Assembly (NCBI GenBank): GCA_025506515.1
Contig: CM046453.1
Span: 41,299,727 to 41,363,726, forward strand
DNA: 64,000 nucleotides
Direction of reading: 5' to 3'
Source: Flaveria trinervia
Taxonomy: Eukaryota > Streptophyta > Magnoliopsida > Asterales > Asteraceae
Part shown: positions 45,301 through 55,286 of the stretch, piece after piece
How positions within the stretch are numbered: the stretch's first letter is position 1
How the letters are laid out: every line of letters starts with the position of its first letter
The notes under the pieces: generated by a model
Told to the model about the DNA's origin: nothing
What the model saw: only the letters and a program-made list of their open reading frames with translations
Database searches by the model: none
Position numbers and translations under genes: made by a program

Positions 45301-46077
45301 ATCACCTGTGGGGTAAACAGGGATGTCACCAGGAGCTATGCGCTCAATCATACCTGGAAGCAGAGTAGTGTACCTTCCAGTGAAGTTGGTGGACACCTTC
45401 TTCAAAGTCTTGAAGATAGTGGGCCTCATATGAGGGACAATCAGAGCAGTTGCACAGACAAGCATACTCTGGTCCAACTCACAGTTGATTATGTGTTGAA
45501 TGAATAAGGGATACATAAAGAATGTCTCCCTTTGAAGATTCCCAATCAGATTGGTGAACACAAATCTTGAGTAATTGAATCACAGGCCTCTCACCAGTCC
45601 ATGAACTAAGCATCCTAGTTCATAAGGGATTTGATCCCATCCTCCAAATTTGTTGGACAGACAGTGAAGAACGACATGCAAGAGCAACTTCCAATTGTAG
45701 GAGAAGTTGTACTTGTAGACTGTCGACCTGCTCACGTCTCCACCATATCCCATTAGGATGTAAGTGCTGTCCAAATCTACTTTAGGGAATTCAGTTGGAG
45801 CTCCTTCATCATTGAGCTCTAGATGCTCCCTGATGAGTTATTTAGTGATGATCAACTCCTGTCCACAAATGCTCAACCTTAGTACACGAATCCCCTTTAG
45901 GGTTTTGGCTTGACTGTTTCCCCAAAATTCGGCAATTTGGTTGGAGTAAATAGTGGGGTTAACGGTAAGGGCTGTGTAGTAAGATGATTGGGTGAGAAAG
46001 GAGATGATTTCTGAGAAGACAACATCTCTTGATGAATCAAGAAGTGTGACTTGGTTGTGCTGAGGGTTAATTACCAT
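42397..46077 (-). pseudogene. env-like ORF of element F (broken)
   Basis: The start MVINPQHNQVTLLDSSRDVV is at 46077, followed by YSNQIAEFWGNSQAKTL and MGYGGDVSRSTVYKYNFSYN (45750-45690), VVLHCLSNKFGGWDQIPYE, and MYPLFIQHIINCELDQ (45500). A Pro/Thr-rich section follows with LPGMIERIAPGDIPVYPTG (45360), a coiled-coil-like stretch (44560-44420), and Lys/Glu-rich regions (43680-43440, and KERRKATREKGKEKKKK near 43350). The C-terminal domain is at 42827-42397. At least eight frame changes were noted. It shares the N-terminal pattern with the env-like ORF of E and the middle and C-terminal parts with G. Confidence 0.7.
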
Positions 46078-46169
46078 TGGAGAAAGGTGAATGTGGATGA
46101 TTTTGAGCTTGGAGAGGAGAAAAATTTCTAGGGCAGTAAAAATTGCAAGTAAGAAGATGAAATTGAATA

Positions 46170-46700
46170 GTCGAGATTATTTAAAAGAGGATGGGAAGGC
46201 GGTAATGGGGGTTAGGATAAGGTGATGTGATGGTTTAGTGGATGAATTGACAGTACCGGTAAGGTTAAAATCAGTTAAATAATCTGACATCATTAACAAA
46301 ATCTTTGCTTTTTACAGTGTGGGGCCTAAGAGATTTATGTTACACAGTAGAATCTTTCTTCTGAATGTAAAACATTTCCGAAGGTAATTTTTCTTCCGAA
46401 GGCAATTCTTACTTCCGAAGCAAAAAATTGCTTCCAAAGGTTAGGATTGCTTTCCGAATAGAGAGTGTGTGAGCCTCGTAAGTAGATCTGATACGCAATC
46501 AATCGCTTCTTCCGAGACCGAAAACATTTCCGAGAAGAAAATTATCCTTTGAGAAATTTTGCTTTGGAAGATATGAAAATAACTTCCGAGGGTTAATTTC
46601 TCTTCGGAAGGAATTTACACTTAGAAAATTTAAGAAAGACCTTTTGTAACATGGCTTAAATTGTATTGACATAAGACATTATATATTAAAAAGGTTTTCA
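46170..46700 (-). promoter_or_regulatory. pol-env spacer of element F: CTTCCGAAG array and TATA-like box
   Basis: About ten motifs (CTTCCGAAG, TTTCCGAAG, CTTCGGAAG, CTTCCGAGG) between 46370 and 46620, the same word as in LTR F. On the minus strand they are followed by TTTAAATAA at 46185-46176 and, about 100 bases later, the env-like ATG at 46077. Promoter function is inferred from this layout. Confidence 0.5.
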
Positions 46701-47238
46701 AAAGAGGTGATCTAATCAATGTTTATCATCCCAATAGCTATTATGAGATACTTAAATCTTTGTTCATCAAAAGCTTTGGTGAACAAATCAGCATATTGTT
46801 CATTTGAGTCAACTTTGATTAGTTTAATTAGCTTTTTCTCATGAATATCTCTAATGAAATGGTACCTGATGTCAATATGCTTTGTTTTGGAGTGCTTCAC
46901 CGGATTTTTAGTAATGGAGATAGCACTGTTGTTGTCAATATGGATAGGAGTACTCATAAAGTTGAATACATAGTCAAACATCTGATTCTGAATCCATAGC
47001 AGTTAAGCACAACAGCTAGCAGCAGCAATGTATTCAGCTTCAGCAGTTGATGTAGAAACACAGGATTGTTTCTTGCATTGCCATGAGATGATCCTTCCAC
47101 CAAGAAATTGACATCCTCCTGATGTTGATTTCTTGTCAATGTTGCAGCCACTATAGACACTGTCAGAGTATCCATAGAGATTAAAATCCTTGTTTCTGGG
47201 ATACCAGAGACCTAGTTTAGCTGCTCCTTTGAGGTATC
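46700..47238 (-). pseudogene. RNase H of element F pol (3' half of the split)
   Basis: The minus strand carries the copia RNase H: the DSVYSGCNIDKKSTSGGC stretch (47175-47120), STAEAEYIAAAS (47045), IHIDNNSAISITKNPVKHSK (46945-46890) and HIDIRYHFIRDIHEKKLI, ending near 46712. Joined to the RT part on the other side of element G. The last five bases before G are GTATC. Confidence 0.85.
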
Positions 47239-48018
47239 TGTTGTACCAAAAGAACCAATGAGCCGGATCAGAAAAACCTTAAGTCCCACAGACGTCACAA
47301 CAACTGCTGAAGTCCAAAACAGCTGAAGACAAAGTCTGAAGACAAAGTCTGAAGACACAAGTGCTGAAGACAAAGTCTGAAGACAAGTGCTGAAGACAAA
47401 GTCTGAAGACACAAGTGCTGAAGACAAAGTCTGAAGACAAGTGCTGAAGACAAGTCTGAAGACACAAGTGCTGAAGACAAAGTCTGAAGACAAGTGCTGA
47501 AGACCAAGTATCAGTCGTTGTCACAACAACTGAAGAGGTCTTCTTTAGTAGTTGTGACGGTTTTCTTTCAGTAGTTTTATGTTTTTTCCTTTCAGTAGTT
47601 TTGTAAAACGACTGAAGAGCTTGTTCTTCAGTCGTCGTAGTTTCAGTAGTTTCGTATCAGTAGTTTTATGTTTTATACTTAGCACCCTGATATGTTCTCA
47701 GTAGTTGTGAACATTTCAGTAGTTGTTAAGTTTTAGTTATTTTTGTAATAAATCTGCCAGATGTCACTATCCCGTGATATCAGCAGTGATTGCACTCTAT
47801 ATAAGGAGTGTCACCTTATTGTAATATGTGAATGATTGAGCAGAAACATTTGATATTATTGAAACATTCCTTTTCACAGAAATCTATTCTCTCTTTACAA
47901 CCGTATTTGTTCTTAATGCTTACGAATATCAAATTCTTGCTATAATTTGTCTAATTCTTGTTCTTATTTCGCTGCGTTACACTCTAATCCATCAAACTTG
48001 AGATCACTGATCCTGTCA
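47239..48018 (+). repeat. 5' LTR of element G
   Basis: TGTTGTACCAAAAG..CTGATCCTGTCA, 780 bp. It holds a tandem of GTCTGAAGACAAGTGCTGAAG-type units (47325-47510), then AACTGAAGA and CAGTAGTTTT words (47525-47740), and a TATA box CTATATAAGG at 47797-47806. Confidence 0.93.
47325..47510. repeat. GTCTGAAGAC/GTGCTGAAGAC tandem array in LTR G
   Basis: About 12 short units 11-15 bp long. GTCTGAAGAC has GTCT/AGAC inverted ends. The 3' LTR has fewer units (58255-58420), so copy number drifts between the two LTRs of one insertion. Confidence 0.85.
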
Positions 48019-48020
48019 AA

Positions 48021-48032
48021 TGGTATCAGAGC
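48021..48032 (+). other. Primer-binding site of element G
   Basis: TGGTATCAGAGC two bases after the 5' LTR; an exact tRNA-Met PBS. Confidence 0.92.
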
Positions 48033-48249
48033 TGGTTCATCATTGATCGATCTAATAATTGATAATTGAAACTGCTATCCAAGATCCAAGTTTGATTGAA
48101 TTAGCATTTTTGCAAGAAACGGTTATAGAGATTGAATTTTCTGTGTTTTTGGTCATTCATCCTGAGATTTATTCTTGGATTTCATTGAGTCTGTTGTGGT
48201 CTGTGTAAAATCTTTTAAAAGCTTGAATTAAATTGTATTTGGACCTAAA

Positions 48250-51141
48250 ATGACTACTCCTTCCAATGATCCTCACAATACTGGTTCCTCAACCAAGCCT
48301 TCGATGCTGGTTAGGAATGAGTACAACATATGGCAACGACGAATGCTCCATCACCTGTCTGTTAACAGCTCAGGTTGTTGGACATCAGTGGTACATGGTC
48401 CACACAAGCCTATGGTGAATAACCCGGAAACCAATCAAATGGTTCCGAAGAGGAGGGAGCAATACTCAGATGAGGATAAGAAATTGTTTGAGATTGATGC
48501 AAAAGCCCATGGAATTCTGGCCATGGCACTGCCCAATGAAATCTATTCTGGGCTAATGCATTATGAAACTGCCCATGACCTCTGGAATGCCTTGAAAGAA
48601 AAATTTGGAGGAACAGAGGTCTTGGCAAATAATAGAGAAATCCTTGCCCAACAATATGAGACATTCTCTCATAGGAAGGGTGAGACACTGACTCAACAGT
48701 TTGAGCGGTTCTCTTGTTTGATCTCTGAATTAAAAATGGTCAAACATGAGTACACAAACAGCCAGATGAATAACAGATTTCTCAGATCACTGCCTGAGAG
48801 ATGGGACACATATACTATTGTCCTACGCTCCAGTGCAAATTTGGACAAACTATCTCTCACCCAACTCCATGGGAAATTGCTCACATTTGAGAGAGAGATA
48901 GAACAGAAACGAAAACTGTCATCATCTGGAAAGCTCACTGATGATTTTGTACCAGGAAACATTGCCTTGGTAAGTCATGAGTCAGAGTATGCAGGATCAG
49001 AATGCCAATATGATAAGCATAATGATTTCACCTCAAACAATTCTAATCATGCCTTTGTGAGTGTTGATTGTCATTCTGGTAATAATAGTGACAATCTATG
49101 CTTTATCATGGATGATTTGAAGGGCATTGCTGATGATGATTAGAAGAGATGGATATTTTGAGCCAAATAGCCTTGATCAATATCAGATCTCAGAAATTCT
49201 ACAAGAGAACTGGCAGGAAATTTCCTGGACTCTCTGACAAAACCAAAGTCGGTTTTGACAAGAGCAAGTTGAAGTGTCACAAATGCCACAGGCTTGGACA
49301 CTTTGCAAGAGAGTGTAGATCAACTGGATCTAACACTTCTGCACCCTTTTTGACTTTTCCAAATAACAATTCACAATTCAAAGGGCAACACTCTGCTGGT
49401 TCTAGTCATTCATCACACCCTCATCTCCTGCATATTTTGTTCCTCAGGGAAATGCCATATCCTTATCCCTGCTATTATATGCCACAGTCAAATCAAGTTC
49501 AAGCTCTATAGTACCACAATCTCATGCACTTCCAGAACCTCAACCATCTCCATCTCAATCACAACCTCATCACAGCTTCTTCACACCTGGAGTCGTTGAC
49601 TGGAGTAGCTTACCTGATAACTTGTCTGGTCACACTGAGCAATACTATGCTGGTGCTAGTCAACATGGTGGTGAACACCCTTTGGAAATCTTGCTCTCAT
49701 GGCCCTGGAGTCTATTGAGGGTTCCTGTTCAAATGCATCATCTTCACAGGTAACTCAGGTATCTTCAGAGGCTAAAGCCAAGTTATGTTCTGAATCATGC
49801 ATAGCTGCCATTGTCTCTATTAGAGAGGCAAATGTAGCATTAATAAATCAAAAACTTGAGCTTGAGAAAACCATTTTAAAAGAAAAGCTGAGTATGAGTC
49901 TGCTCTTAACAGTAAAAGTGATGAGATTTATAAGCTTAAATGCCAAATTAATGATGAAAAGGCCAAGCTAGAGGTTATTTTGGAAGACCACAGGAGTCTC
50001 AAGAAAAACTTGCAGTGACCCAAGTTGAGTGTGAACGCTGGGTCTCATCATGCAAGGGATTTGAGATGCTTCTTAGCAAGCAAACTGCTTCAAATGTGAA
50101 GTTTGGCATTTGTTACAACCATACTGCTCCACCAACAGACTTTACTCCTAACTCCATAGTTAAGTCTGAAAGTGAAAGCAATCTCCTAACCACATTATCG
50201 TGTGAGTCATTCTCCAATGATAATCTAAGATCAGAGAATGAAACCAGTGTTAAGATCTCAACAAATAAATTGACTGATGATCTAACTACTGAGACTCATA
50301 TGAAGCTGAGTACTTCAGATGTTGTTCCTCAATGTACCCCAAGTACTGAAAGAGACCCAACATCTGAAAAGCATTTCAAATCAGTTGAAATACAAGGACT
50401 AACAACTGCTGAGGAATCCATCACACAGTCTATTAGGACGGATGGAAAACAGTTGAATTACCAGTCTTCAGCTGTTACAAATCCTTTAGTACCTAGTACT
50501 GATAGGAGGAAAGTACTGAAGATCACACCTTCAGTAGTTTCCACTTCAGCAGTAAGATGTCCAAGATGAAGAATAAACCATGTGAAATTTGTGGTAAATT
50601 CAATCATCTATCTGATGAATGTTGGTACAAAAAGGGTTTAAAGCTCCAAAGGGATGAGCTCATTAAACTAGAAATAAATAAAATGAAAACTGAGTTTGAG
50701 ACCAAGTTTGTACCACAATCATTCAACCTGATAAACCCAAGGCCTTACCCAAACCACTAAGAAGGATGCGGTTTATCAGAAGATAGCTGATATTGTTCCT
50801 CATGATAAACATAAGACTAAGTCTGTGAAGTCTAAGAAGGAGGAAATGGGGGGTCACAGGAACTCATCAAAAACAAGCTCTGGAGTGTCAAATGAACTGA
50901 AAGCTCGAGCTTCAAATCAGACACAGCTTGTTATGATGGTTCAGCATCTGTTGGGGAGAGTTAACCAACTTGAAGCCCATGTGATCAAACCACTGAGAGG
51001 AATTCCAGGTCCAAATCCATTTCAGAACCATCTCTATCTTCATCAGCTGTTAATCATGAGAAACCAGCTATGGTTAAATCTGTTGATAAAGTCAGTCCCA
51101 AAACCAAAAAGGTTTGGGTCTCCAAAGCTAACTAGTTTCTT
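48250..51141 (+). pseudogene. gag of element G (broken)
   Basis: The first piece, 48250-49143, is open for 297 aa: MTTPSNDPHNTGSSTKPSML, YNIWQRRMLHHL, and a UBN2 domain with HDLWNALKEKFGGTEV and LRSLPERWDTYTIVL. A stop at 49141 separates the first zinc knuckle CHKCHRLGHFAREC (49275-49316). Further pieces form a coiled-coil-like region (49790-50060), a Ser/Thr-rich part (50110-50560), a second knuckle CEICGKFNHLSDEC (50578-50619) and a basic tail up to the protease. Two knuckles on either side of a coiled coil are typical of Sireviruses. Confidence 0.85.
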
Positions 51142-54100
51142 ATGATTGTGCAGGGTTCTTCAGCATGCCAAAGAAGCATCTGGTATGTGGACAGTGGAGG
51201 ATCCATGCACATGACTGGGAGCAGCTCTCTTCTTCATGATTACTCTCAGGGAAAGAAGGGATTTGTCTCATTTGGAAATGATGCTAAAGGTTACATCATT
51301 GGAAAGGGATTTGTGTCTAATGGAGATATTAGATTTGATGATGTCAACCATGTGGAGAATCTCAAATACAATCTGTTGAGTGTCAGTCAGATGTGTGACA
51401 AAGGACATGTTGCTCTTTTCACAAGCCAGAACTGTAGGATTCTGTCTTCCAAGGTTCTGAGCCTGATTGACAAGTACTAGATGATAATACTCTCCTGAAG
51501 GCTAACAGGATAGGAAGAGTATATGCCTTGGATCTGTCAAAGAAAATTGAGTTAAGAGGCCATCCATGCTTGTTCTCCAAGGCCTCTCTCCAAGAATCTA
51601 AACTGTGGCATAGAAGGCTGGGTCATGTTAATCTCAAAAATGAAATCAGCTGATCCACAAGAGTTTAGTGAGAGGTCTTCCAATAAAGGAGTTCAATTGT
51701 GATGAAATCTGCACTGCATGCTTAAAAGGGAAACAACATAAAGTTTCATTCCCAACCATAGAAGAGTCCAAGTCTAATGCCTGCTTACAACTACTGCACA
51801 TGGATCTTTTTGGTCCTGTGAAGGTAATGAGTATGGCAAAGAAGAAATAATGTCTGGTAATTGTGGATGATTACTCTAGATATGTATGGACCTTCTTCTT
51901 GCATTCAAAGGATGAGGCTGCTCAGTCCATTATGAACTTTGTGTTACACGTTGAGAAGCAGTATTCCCTACCAGTTAAGTTGTGAGGAGTGACAATGGTA
52001 CTGAATTTAGAAACCACACTCTTGATGAGTTTTACTTGTCAAAGGGAATCAAGAGGCAGTATAGCATCCCAAGGACTCCAGAGCAAAATGGGTAGTGGAG
52101 AGAAAGAACAGGACCCTCATTGAAGCTGCAAGGTCCATGTTGGCTGATTCTGGTCTGCCACTGACCTTTGGCTGAAGCTGTCAATACAGCCTGCTATGTA
52201 CAAATAGAGCCTTAGTAAATCAGAGGTTGATGAAAACTCCTTGAAGTTTTACATCATTTAGCCCCTTTGATTTCATTCTTTAGAGCATTTGGGTGTCCCT
52301 GTTACATTCTCACACAAAAGGATCAACTCCAAAAGTTTGATTCTAAGGTGGATGCAGGGTATTTTGTTGGGTATTCATCCACTTGCAAGGCTTATAGAGT
52401 ATTCAACTGTCGGACAAAGATAGTTGAAGAAACCTTGCATGTGAAGTTCAATGAATCCCCTAAGGATACAATTCCACAAAACCCTGTGGAGTTGTTTGAT
52501 CTGGACATTCTGCAAAATGTTCCTTATCAACCACCTACTGTTGCAGATCATATGAATCCATCATCTTCTGTAGCTAGTCATCCATCTGGTGTTACTGATG
52601 ATGATGATATCAGTAATCACCTTTTCAAGTTTAGTGATCAACTGCCTGATTCAACTAGACCTGATGTTCCTGTAGCTTCAGTAGCACAATCCACAACAAA
52701 TGTTGATGAGATTTCTACAACTTCAACTTCCTTTGAATTACCATCTACTGATTGGTTTCAAGGAAATGCTTCACCATCACCATCTGTTGCTGCTGAGCCT
52801 GCTACAAACACTTGCACAGATCTTATTGTGTACCAAGATCTGAAGTATCACCCTATGTCTCAAATCATTGGTGATATCAATGCTGGCGTTTCAACAAGAA
52901 GTCAATTGTCTAAATTCTGCTTCTATGCTCTCTTCATTAGTCAGCAAGAGACAAAGAACTATCACATTGCTTTAAGGGACAATGGATGGGTGAAGCCATG
53001 CAGCTTGAGCTTCTTCAGTTCAAGAAACAACAAGTGTGGGAACTGGTTCCTCTACTCCAGGTAAGTGTGCAATAGGCACTAAATGGGGTTTGGGGAACAA
53101 AATAATGAAAATGGGCTTATGTTAAGAACAAGGCCAGACTGGTTGTACAGGGTTTTCACAAGAGGAAGGTATTGATTATAATGAAACCTTTGCCACTATA
53201 GCCAGACTGGAAGCAATTCGATTGTATTTAGCTTATGCTGCTTATCACAACCTTAAAGTTTTTCAAATGGATGTCAAAAGTGCATTTTTGTATGGGAAAA
53301 TTAAAGAAGAGGTTTATGTTTGTCAACCACCACGGTTTTGAGGACAATAAACATCCTAATTGGGTGTATAAGCTTGATAAGGCTCTTTATGGGTTGAAAC
53401 AAGCTCCTAGAGCCTGGTATGAGACATTATCAAACTTTCTTCTGGAAAATAATTTCACTAGAGGCTCCATAGATAAGACTTTATTCATTAAGAAAGCTGG
53501 GCAACATAATCTACTTGTTCAATTTATGTAGATGATATTATTTTTGCATCCTCTGATCCATAGTTGTGTGATGCCTTTACAAAGTTGATGCAACAGAAGT
53601 TTGAAATGAGTGCCATGGGAGAATTACAGTTCTTTCTGGGTTTGCAAATCAAACAAAAGGCTGATGGAATTTTCATTCATCAGTCCAAATACACAAAAGA
53701 TCTTTTGGAAAAGTTTGATTTACAAAAGTGTAAGCCCTGTTCTACTCCCATGTGCAACACCACACAACTGGATACAGATCAAAAAGGTAAAGTGGTTGAT
53801 GAAACACTTTACAGATGTATGATTGGGTCCTTGATGTACTTAACAGCTTCTAGACCAGATATTATGTTTGCTACATGTGTTTGTGCTAGATTTCAGGCTG
53901 AACCTAAGGAGTCTCATTTGATTGCAGTCAAGAGGATCTTTAGATATTTCCAAGGCACTCCATCTCTAGGTTTATGGTATTCTACTAGACATTCTGGTAA
54001 ATTAGTTGCTTTTTCTGATAGTGACTATGCAGGGTGTAAGTTGACAAGAAAGTCCACTTCTGGAGGATGCCAATTCTGAGGCAACTGCTTGATTTCTTGG

Positions 54101-54420
54101 CAGAGTAAGAAGCAGACCTCAGTTGCTACATCAACTGCTGAATAGAGTACATTGCTGCTGCAAGCTGTACATCTCAGGTACTCTGGCTTCAAAACCAATT
54201 ATTGGATTATGGCATAACAGAGACTAAGACCCCATTGTTAATGGACAGCTCTTCAGCTCTTTGTATTGTCAAGAATCCTGTCCAGCACTCTAGGACTAAA
54301 CCTATTGAAATCAGACACAATTTTATTAGAGATTGTTTTGGAAAAGGTCTGATTGATCCAAAACTTGTTCCTAGTGCTGATGAGCTTGCAACATTTCACT
54401 AAGCCCTTGGATAGCACAAC
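51142..54420 (+). pseudogene. pol of element G: protease, integrase, RT, RNase H (broken)
   Basis: Protease WYVDSGGSMHMTGSSS (51181-51228) has Gly for the usual Ala after DSG. GAG-pre-integrase LWHRRLGHVNLK is near 51607. Integrase: CTACLKGKQHKVSF (51711), HMDLFGPVKVMS (51798), VDDYSRYVWTFF (51864), SDNGTEF (51990), PRTPEQNG (52070); the third acidic residue falls after a stop. RT: ETFATIARLEAIRL-like text (53185-53225), VYKLDKALYGLKQAPRAWYE (53367-53426), catalytic YVDD at 53525-53536. RNase H: LVAFSDSDYAGCKLTRKSTS (54003), MDSSSALCIVKNPVQHSRTK (54242), ending near 54420. Many stops. Confidence 0.88.
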
Positions 54421-55286
54421 TTTCCAAAACCTAGTGTTAAGGCTTGGTATGCTGCAGCTAGAATAAGTGACAACTACTGGTGATCTCAGCTCACAAGTAC
54501 TGATGATCATTAGTTTATTATTGTCATATATATAAGTACTAACGTTATTTTCTCTCCGGAAGTTTTCTTTAAACTACTAGAGCTTAACTTCTCAGTACTC
54601 AGGTACTTTATTTGTTAAAAGAATTGATGTAGTTACAACAGCTGATGTAGCTACAACTACTGTTGTCAGAAATACAGATACGTACTGATGTCCTATGAAA
54701 CATCTGCAAATAGATGAAAACGTCTGATGAGTACGTGTTGAGGACAGTATGAAACAGCTGAAAAGCAATGAATTGACGACAACTACTGATGAGCCTTTTT
54801 GTCTTCAGTAGTTTCCTAACTGCTGTTTCTTTCTAAACAACTAAAGCAAAACCATGTCTTCAGTAGTTTCTCAACTACTGATGACTAACACCAAGTCTTC
54901 AGTTGTTTACAACAACTGATGGTAAAACCATGTCTTCAGTAGTTTCCCAACTACTGATGACTAATACCAAGTCCTCAGTTGTTTCATCACCTGAAGTCAA
55001 AACTGTCTTCAGTAGTTTTATAACTACTAATGACTAAATCTTCAGTAGTTTTATAACTACTAATGACTAAATCTTCAGTAGTTTTATAACTACTGATGAC
55101 TAAATCTTCAGTAGTTTTATAACTACTGATGACTAATCTTCAGTAGTTTTAAACTACTGATGACTGAATCAGAGACTTCACTGTTTCAACGTCTGACGGT
55201 TAAAACCAAGTCTTCAGTTGTTTTATAACCACTGCTGATCACACCAATACGGTCAGTCATTCCTGGGAGTCCCTGCTACGGCTGTA
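54421..55286 (+). promoter_or_regulatory. pol-env spacer of element G with CAGTAGTT hairpin repeats
   Basis: Non-coding, made largely of CAGTAGTT / AACTACTG words. The most regular part is five near-identical 32-33-bp units (55007-55169), each with the perfect 8-bp hairpin CAGTAGTTTTATAACTACTG in most copies. Looser copies extend back to about 54780. The same CAGTAGTT word fills the LTR of G between 47540 and 47740. No TATA box was recognised before the env-like ORF, whose N-terminal part is missing here. Confidence 0.75.
55007..55169 (+). repeat. Tandem repeat, five units of 32-33 bp
   Basis: Unit begins CTTCAGTAGTTTTATAACTA and ends CTGATGACTAAAT or a one-base variant (CTAATGACTAAAT); units start at 55007, 55040, 55073, 55106 and 55138. 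Not CRISPR: there are no unique spacers and this is a plant retroelement. Confidence 0.92.

Noticed and set aside
47212..47524. Overlapping minus-strand frames repeating SSDFVFSTCLQTL-type text (also at 58157-58440)
   Set aside because: Produced by reading the GTCTGAAGAC tandem in the LTR of G in three frames; not genes.
55007..55169. CRISPR-like direct repeats
   Set aside because: Units are head-to-tail with no unique spacers, lie in a plant retroelement, and have no cas genes nearby. The array at 47325-47510 fails for the same reasons.
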